Origin: Dipteris shenzhenensis
Lineage: Eukaryota > Polypodiophyta > Polypodiopsida > Gleicheniales
Assembly (NCBI GenBank): GCA_047967505.1
Contig: CM106540.1
Direction: 5' to 3' (one strand)
DNA length: 64,000 bases
Below, in pieces: positions 56,963 through 64,000 of this stretch. Numbering within the stretch: position 1 is the first letter of the stretch; the number at the start of each line of letters is the position of its first letter. The translations under genes and the position numbers were made by a program. The notes under the pieces were generated by a model. The model did no database searches, was not told the origin of the DNA, and worked only from the letters and a program-made list of their open reading frames with translations.

Positions 56963-57924
56963 TCTCTTTCATAGTGTCCAAACTTGTAACAGTAGTTGCA
57001 CTAAATGTTTGACACATTGGTGGATGCATTCCCTCGTCCTTGGAATCTTCCTCGGTTGGAATGATTTCCTCTTTGTTGATTTTGATGTTGCTGAGGATGA
57101 TGCTGATGTTGACTTTGATTTTGTTGCTGATGATGACCACTTTTCTGGTATGATCTACCTCTGCCTCTTCCTTTGCCTCTGCTTCTGTCTGAAGCTGTGA
57201 ATGCCTGATCATTAGAATGACCTTTACGTGCTTGAATGGCTTGAGTCCTGAGTTCTTCACCAAGTAGGACTGACTGAATTTCTTCCAGTGTCGGAATTTG
57301 CCGTTGGATGGCAATACTCTGGACTAGATTCTCATATCCTTCTCCTAGTCCATTCAGAATTACTTGAACCATTTCTGCGGGGTTCATAGTCTCTCGTGCT
57401 GCTGCAAGTTGATTGTTGTAGTCTTTGATGCGGAGTACATAAGCATGACCGGTTCCACTGCTGTTGCAGAAACTCTGGTTGATCTGGTTTCTCAGGGTGA
57501 GAATCCTGGATGTGTTCTTGGACTTGTAGAGAGCTGCGAACATATCCCATGCTTTTTTTGATGTCTTGACTGTGTTGAGCTGTCCTAGCATGACATCTTG
57601 TACATTCTGCTTGATCAGGTGATAGGCATACTTGTCTTTCTTATCCCATTCTGCTTGAGCTCGGGCAATGGTAGGATCTGCTATTGGTGCGAAAACTGTT
57701 TGTGTAGATGTAGATCCCGATGTAGATTCCGTTGCTGGTGCTATGACAACAGATGGAGTAGAGCTATTGGTGGCTGGATCGTCCAATGGTCTAGGTGTAG
57801 ATCCATCGACGTACTCCCATTTGTCATGAAGCACAAGAATGGTCTCCATTCGGTATTTCCATGTACTGTAATTGGAGTTGTCTAACTTAGTAGATGCCTC
57901 CAGATTGAGGTTGCTAGTCGACAT
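56959..57924 (-). pseudogene. Element E gag
   Basis: ATG at 57924-57922 (MSTSNLNLEASTKLDNSNYS, STWKYRMETIL), the copia gag N-terminus. UBN2 blocks AYHLIKQNVQDVMLGQL, KKAWDMFAALYKSKNTSRIL, EMVQVILNGLGEGYENLV. A Gln/His/Gly/Arg-rich nucleic-acid-binding stretch follows. A TAG (57003-57001) sits immediately before the zinc knuckle CNYCYKFGHYERDC (57000-56959), which is in the same frame. Length (about 320 codons) is normal for the family. Confidence 0.92.
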
Positions 57925-60279
57925 GGTGCAAGAAATGTACTCAAAAGTGTCGTGAAAATCTCTGTATGAATCAACTGCAAATACACTGTCTATGCCAAGT
58001 GAAATCTCTGTACCGTTGGTGAAGATAGAACTGCAGTATATAAAATCTGATTTGTATTACAAGGCTTGTGGCAATGATGTCGGGAATAGCCAAGAGGCTT
58101 TACAAGGCTAAAATGATGTGCACGATGCCGTGAGATAGCTGAATAGGCTTTACAATGGTGGCATGTGTGTGTGAAATCAAATGCTATCTGCCCACTGAAT
58201 CAATTTGCAATGTCTCTGAACTCTGAAGTCTGCTTATTGAACCGATGAACGTAAGGTTTCAGGTAATGTAATGATGTGAAACCGTATGTGAGCGTATGGA
58301 CTGACTTCAAGTAGGTACTAGTCGGGAATTTTGGGCATGGCTTAGATTGGCAACTTGGGGAAATTCAAAGCGTCCTCTCTATGGCGATCTTGTCTACTCT
58401 GATCTAGATCTAAACCAACCGTTGATCGATGAAAGAACAGCAAATAATTCCTTTTCTTTTGTTCTTTTTAAGTGCTGGGTCAGATGCGTCGATGTAGAGG
58501 CAAATGTTAGTGAAGGAAGTGGTTTTGTTGGCGAGGCTCAAATGTGAGTGTAACTTGCGTCGAAATGTGCGCGTGATGTGACGAGCGCGTAGAGCACGGA
58601 AAAACGAGTGACTTGATCTAGGTGGAGGGGCAAAAGGAGTGCAAATGTGCTCAATGATGATGTGTCACTGTGAGTCACATGTAGTGATGATGTGGCACTG
58701 TGCCTAGCAAGAGGTGCCAGTGAGTGGTCACATGAAGTGACTGTGAAGCACTGTGTGTGCCTGCAGAGGTCAGTGCTGATTGGACAGTTGAGGTGGCACA
58801 GATGATGATGTCAGTAGATGACATGGTTGGATGATGTGGCCTGATGACGTGGCACTGATGACGTGTCAGTTGAGTTGGGCTGTTGACGTGGCAGTGTGGC
58901 AGATAGGATGATAAGGTAATGACGTGGCAGTCAATTGCCACGTGTCAGGATAATGTGGTGATGTGGTGCGCTGAGTGATGGCGATGACGTGGCAGACCTT
59001 ATCTGCCACGTGGCAGACTATGGTCCGAGTCTACGGGTGGCCGGAATCTTGTTGAAGATTCAATGAAATCTTGGAGATTCTGTTTGCTACGGATTTTCGT
59101 CACTGAGACAGACGTGAGCGATGGCTTATGGAGGCGGAGCTCGTCATCCACGTTCTATTTTGGGAGCTTGCAGGAGCCACGTTCGGTTCCAGTCAAATGA
59201 GTTGTAGGAGCTGCTGGAGCTCTAGAAGCATCGTTGGCGGTCGTTAGGTGTTGCAGGGCGCTGTAGCAGCAGCTTGCAGATTTGTGGAGATTGTGAAGCA
59301 TAGTCCATCTGGGTGGCTGAGTTTGCGTTGGCTAGAGAGAGATGCAGTGGTTCCGTCGGTGTCGATGGATCCAATAGTGCACCATTGAACGCGTTGGAGC
59401 TTGGGAGCGCTGGCTGGTGCTACAGCCCGGAGGGAAGAGGCTCGTCGCTGTGGGCTTTGGAGGGTTGTAGCTTTGGAGGCACTGTTTGATGCTGTGTCGA
59501 TGGAGCGTGAAGTTATGGAGGTCGGGGGGGTGCACTATTTGCTGGAGCAGGCCCGTTGGCTCTGGTAGGCTTGAAAGAGATAGCGGTTGGCGGTGGCTGG
59601 CTTGAGAGGCTTGGAGCCTTGGCGTTGACGAAGATACAGTTTGGTGGAAGGTGTCGTGCTAGAGAGCCCGTTGCTGCAGTTTTGTTGGAGCCGTGAGTGC
59701 TGGCTTTGAGAGTGCGGGCTTGCACCTTTGGAGCTGAGTAGGTAGGTCGTTGCAATTGAACTGCTGCTACTTGGAGCTCTTAACCGAGCTGCTCTTAGAC
59801 CTTACAGAATTCCCAATACCTTAAGGAATGCACAGAGAATGTCACAGGAAATCAGAGAACAGAGTCTCTTTCTCATTGAACACTCAAGGAAACCAACGAA
59901 TCTTCTCAACACCATATCTTGAGCTCTAGATATCAGATCTGGAAGCTTTCTAAAGCAAAATGAAGGTGGAGAAGAGCTCTACGATGAGAGCTAAAGATGC
60001 CAAGGTCTTGGACTCTCTCTCGACGAAAATCTATCTAAATCTCTCTCTTCAGAAGAGAAGAACTCTCACTCTCATGGAAGAATGAACGGAATAGAGAGTC
60101 GAATGAATCTCTCAATGAAACTCTCGCAAAATGAATGGACGGAAATTCCTCTCAAATGGACAGAAATTTCTCTCAACGGAAGTGAAGGGAAGGATCTCAC
60201 AATCACTCAAGAGAACTCTCAATCTCACAATCTCTCTCACGTTCTCAAGAATCGCAATGCCTCAGCGGAAGGCAAGGGA
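57925..60279 (-). other. Long non-coding leader of element E
   Basis: 2355 bp between primer site and gag, far longer than the usual few hundred bases. GC-richer, contains an ACGT-core motif array (58840-59016) and ctggagct/gctggtg-rich sequence to 59.8 kb, with CTCTC-rich sequence near the primer site. No retroelement or host protein motif recognised, so it may be captured or nested DNA. Confidence 0.6.
58840..59016. repeat. Cluster of TGACGTGGCA / CCACGTGG motifs
   Basis: ACGTG cores occur seven times in under 180 bases: tgacgtggca or tgacgtgtca near 58846, 58858, 58883, 58920 and 58985; gccacgtgtca near 58937; and the 14-bp perfect palindrome ctgccacgtggcag near 59003. These match bZIP-type (G-box, TGACG) sites in plants. 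Confidence 0.75.
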
Positions 60280-60291
60280 GCTCTGATACCA
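60280..60291 (-). promoter_or_regulatory. Primer-binding site of element E
   Basis: Minus strand tggtatcagagc, exact initiator-Met tRNA complement, abutting the LTR. Confidence 0.95.
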
Positions 60292-60548
60292 TGACAAAAT
60301 ATGAAGAGGGAAGAGGAGAAGAGTGGAGATGAGGAGAGAGGGCATAGCTAGAGAGCACACCACAAATGACTAACTGTACACTAGATTTAGTTGAAAAAAT
60401 AGAATATATACAAACCCTTTTAGGGTTAGGGTTAGGGGATCTAACCCTTTCCTTTATAGCACTCTATAAGGTTAGTGCTATGCACATATGATCACATGAT
60501 GGTGCTATGCACACATGATCACATGATGTTGAGTGTGAACTCTCAACA
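60292..60548 (-). repeat. 5' LTR of element E
   Basis: 257 bp, nearly identical to 47318-47574. Includes agggttag-gggat-ctaaccct (60428-60448), a hairpin within telomere-like ttaggg words; the other LTR has point changes there. Confidence 0.95.
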
Positions 60549-63500
60549 AAACAATCTCTGAGATAGGCACCAACCTCAGATTCTGTTTGCTCCTCCTACT
60601 GTGTTAGAATTCTCTCCTGGATCTCCATCAGACTTCAGTGACTGCCCTAGGTGAGTCTGCTGCTGATCTTCCTGTGGATCCTCCTGTGCACCACAGTATG
60701 GCTCTTGTATGGCATGTAGATCTGCCTCTGTTGCAAAAGCTCCTGAAAAATGACAGGTGATGTGCTCACAATGGGCCGCCCAACCCCTGGATCCTCCGAC
60801 CTGATCTGCATCTGGCTGATCAGGCGTGGCCCTGTACTGACATGTTCTGACCCCCCTTTGCATGTCCCTCACTGCACTGTGCTGTCTGCTGCTGTAGGCG
60901 ACTGCTTTCTGCAGTCTGCTATAGGTCCTGGCCCACTTTCCCATGTGGTAGCCAGCCATTGGCCAGCCTCTTCTGCAGGTCTTCTCACCTGTCTTCAGCA
61001 CTGCCGACTGGCAGTCAGCCCTTTTGCCATCTACAGGCTTCTTTATGTGGGCTCCTGCCCACTGAATTGCTGCGCAGTCCTGCAGCTCTATATCCTGTCC
61101 TTTCCCAGCTCAATAGCCCTTGCAATGGACACATGGCTGGATGATACACAGCCCCACAACCAGTCCGCATTTGGGCCTACTGTCAGCCATATCTGCTGAC
61201 CAGATTGGTCTCATTGGTCACCTTAAACTGAACAGATGTAGGCTGCCCACGTGGCAGTCTTTCCACCTCCCTCTTCATGTGCCTGGATGGCACAATGCAT
61301 ACCCGCCCTCCTACAGGTATTAAGCCTGCCCAAGTCGTGGGCTGTTTGTGCAGCAGTTGGCAATCCTCAGGCTCTGGGCTCTCCTCACCCCTCTGCAGCC
61401 TCATCAGTCCTCTTGCTTCCCCGATATCCTCATCTATACATTGCTAAGTTTTCTATGCTGCACACAATCAACTGAAGAAATCTCATTTATATTTTGCTTC
61501 AGCCTGAAGGAGAAAAACCTTTTTCACCTCGACACTCAGAATCAGCCCTTCTTGTTCTCAGTCTATAGCCCTGTTCTCACTAGAAGGCAAATGAAATGCT
61601 TCTTCATGCAAGGTTTAGCTTTGCACATGGAGCTGCTTTACTTCTGTCTTTTGTTCATTCTAGCACTCTACTCGCTGTAATTAAAGTGTACATGGGACTG
61701 TTTGAAGAATATGCATTAGATAAACGTCTTTGTATTCAGATTACAGCCCGTTTTGCACTTTATTTCTTTGCCATCCTTATCAATTGCCTTCTTGTTTCCC
61801 TCAGCACCATTCCCTATGTAAGTTGTAACTCTAATAGAATCCCTTTTACCTCCTCCTCCTTGGAAGCCTTAGTTATCCAAAATTTTACCTACTGCTGCCC
61901 TGTGATAGATCCAATATCCATTCTGTGGAAATTTTAAGTATGCAGGGTTGCTGCTGTTCTGATTTTCAGCCTCTAATTAAACTACAAAGCCAAGATATCC
62001 TCAGATTGGGAGGAGGAGCTCATGGAGCTTCTGTCTAGAGATTCTTCTCTCTTATTCTCTCTTTCTCCGAGTTTAAGCCTCTGCCAGCTGCCCATGTGGA
62101 GCTGTTGGTTAACCACCTGAAGAAGAATTCGGCACTCTTTTATCTCTCACAGACGTCTTTGTATATGGAATCCTCTTTTGATGAGCTGTCTTTGCGAATA
62201 TGGGGCATGCTCACCCTTGTTATTGTTAGAAATCACCCAACAGAGGGTACGCACAGCGGAAGACTGATACAATTGCCCAGGAGCTCACACAGTGTGGTGT
62301 GGGGTGTGGAATCACAAACTTCCTAAACTTATGTGCATAGAATAGATGTGGAGACTCATCAATAGACAATGAACCAGCCAGATAGAGAAACCACCAAAAT
62401 AATATATTTCCGTCCAAAGCTATGGACACAATCCAAAAGAGAGAGATATCCAGAGTCCCACCAATGGTGTGGTCCTCTGATCTTACCACAAGGTACTCCT
62501 CCTATCTGCTGGCTATCTTTAGACTCGAGCCCGCGTGCTCAAACCTCAAGCGTAGGTTGACTTTCTGTCCAGATCCCTTCCACCTTGCTGTCTTTGCACC
62601 AGCCTAGGTGGGCAGCACCCTCAGCCAAGTCTGCAGCTACTGTATGCTCTCTTCTCCTCTAGTGATGACGCCCAAGACAAGCTCCCTGCTGCTCCTTTCT
62701 GATGGGGCTTTTTTGCTGCTCCAAGTGATGAGTAATGGAGGCCCAAGTGCCCCCTTTAATAGGCCCAAAAGGCCCTGAGAAATGGCCGACCCAGCACGGG
62801 GATGAACTGACCCCCTCTGGCCGACTTGGTTGGCTGGTCCAACCCTAACCAGCCGACCTGCTGGATGGCCTGGTTGGCTGGCTCAACCAGCCCTATATAA
62901 GGGCCCTAGCCAGGCCCTTTTGGGCTGCTGCTAGGCGGCCCTTTGCTGCTGCTGTCCTGCCATCAACAGGCCCTTGTGCTGCGTGCAGGCCCCAAACCTG
63001 CCCCGCACGTGTGCACCTTTGATGGTGAAGTACCCCACCATGTGCCGCCTTCATACAGCCACTCCTTGCCTGTGACTAGAGCTCCAAATCGCCACTGATC
63101 TGCTCCTGGACCTCCTTCTGCCAGTCGCCTTATCCATGGTGCTTATCCATACTCCCAGATGGCTCCAGGTACTTCTCTAGATGTGCTGCCCACATGACAG
63201 CCATGATGCTGTCCATGTGGCACCCCCTTTTCTTTCTTTTCCTGTGAGGTACTGTGGAGGCCCCCTCTCCATGTCTTTTCCTCTGGGCATGCTGCCCGCA
63301 TGGCATCTAAACAGATGCCCATGTGGCAACTCTTGTCCTAGGTCTCCCTCCCCCATGCTCTTTTCATATGGGGGCTTACTGATGGGGAGGTGACCTTTCC
63401 GACAGTTAGGCCCATGTTTTATGTTTTAATTTTCGCTCATTGCATGGTCTATGCTTATATATTGAGTCTTGCAGTGTCTTTTGAGTAAGGTAGTATGTGC

Positions 63501-64000
63501 TTAATAAGGGTGGGGTACCCACCTTGACCTCTTACTCTTGAGTTGTGTTTTTTATATAAAAGTTCCCCTTGTCAAAAAGTGCAAATTAATAAAACCATCC
63601 CAAATCACTAAAGTGGGTGCTCTACCCCCTCACACTCTCTGTGCATGCTTACTAGATCATGGGGGCCAAAGGTTGATTCTTGCCCAAAGAAATAAAACAA
63701 GTATGTGCCTCATCCTCACGGAGGATATCCACTTCCTTGTACTTGAGTATTGTCGAATGGGCTGCTTCCCCTTTGGCAAAGAGGTTTTATTCTTCTCATA
63801 CTAATGAGGACAACTCACAGCTCTATGATCTTTATTAAAACATTATATCTGGGTCGTCATAGTCTTTCTATAGTGGTTAGGAGGTAACAAGAACCTCTTA
63901 TCTACAGTGTTGTTACTTGTTGAGGACCCATGATTTTCACGTTTTATTCTCTTTTAAAGAAAGCCTTTCTAGGTTGACTAAGATCAAAACTTGGTTTCCA
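60549..64000. other. No gene recognised; LTR-like promoter near 62.9 kb
   Basis: If SNX2 continues, this is still intron 2: I found no remaining BAR-domain exon. 60.6-61.4 kb is CTG/CAG-rich. A possible LTR starts tgttagaaatcaccc at 62224. 62770-62900 is rich in ggccgac/ggctgg words leading to ccctatataagg (about 62889), resembling solo LTR Y. 63.4-63.6 kb has further TATA-like words. No paired repeat or target duplication was found. Confidence 0.45.

Larger units (their letters stand above)
47318..60548 (-). mobile_element. Ty1/copia retrotransposon E (host of gypsy F)
   Basis: Two 257-bp LTRs with target duplication aaaca (47313-47317 and 60549-60553), an exact initiator-Met primer site next to the right LTR and a purine tract next to the left one, so it reads on the minus strand. 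Gag, zinc knuckle, protease, integrase, RT and RNase H appear in copia order. Integrase is interrupted by gypsy element F (49606-55617 plus duplication). Without F it is about 7.2 kb, longer than usual because of a 2.35-kb leader between primer site and gag. Stops or frame changes: before the zinc knuckle, before protease, within integrase, near 49423, near 48275 and near 47800. Confidence 0.95.

Overview
This is a repeat-dominated stretch of a nuclear land-plant genome. Several families of LTR retrotransposons with plant-type initiator-Met primer sites, decayed plant LINEs, AT-rich intergenic DNA and one clear host gene, a plant-type sorting nexin 2 (SNX2), make up almost everything. The long interval without a third SNX2 exon and the deep nesting suggest a large-genome lineage, possibly a fern or another non-flowering plant. 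That lineage guess is inference only. No rRNA, tRNA, CRISPR or bacterial-type gene was seen.

Layout. 0-5.4 kb: decayed LINE reverse transcriptase on the minus strand and a gag zinc-knuckle remnant. 5.4-7.8 kb: about five tandem units of roughly 0.5 kb. One unit is split by a non-autonomous LTR element (A, 7805-15071, TSD tactt). Its right LTR is split by a 5'-truncated LINE (B), and that LINE's RT is split by a solo LTR (X1, TSD gcatc): four levels of nesting. 15.6-23.7 kb: a decayed Ty1/copia element (C), itself carrying a solo LTR (Y, TSD aaggt) in gag and a second X copy in RT. 25.4-26.5 kb: Ty3/gypsy remnant with a tandem duplication. 28.1-28.3 kb: a possible minus-strand promoter and first exon. 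29.5-31.8 kb: a compact gag-only LTR element (D, TSD gttga). 32.8-33.3 kb: a purine tract and 30-bp repeats. 33.4-38.2 kb: LINE and gypsy remnants on the minus strand. 38.2-44.3 kb: AT-rich DNA with little recognisable.

44.3-47.3 kb: GC-richer region with the SNX2 5' end, two exons (PX domain and the start of the BAR/Vps5 region) and the start of a long intron. 47.3-60.5 kb: a minus-strand Ty1/copia element (E, 257-bp LTRs, TSD aaaca), downstream of exon 2, so probably inside intron 2. Its integrase is interrupted by a complete-length but damaged Ty3/gypsy chromovirus (F, 49606-55617, TSD atatg). F in turn has an in-place inversion of about 0.5 kb within RT and a 0.6-kb insertion with an 11-bp target duplication. 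60.5-64 kb: no SNX2 exon recognised; LTR-like promoter sequence near 62.9 kb.

None of the retroelements looks autonomous: all have stops, frameshifts, truncations or insertions. The most informative signals are the nested insertion stratigraphy, supported in most cases by target duplications and restored frames; the inversion and lost primer site in element F; and repeated tandem duplications inside retroelement coding domains (141, 234, about 191 and 126 bp).
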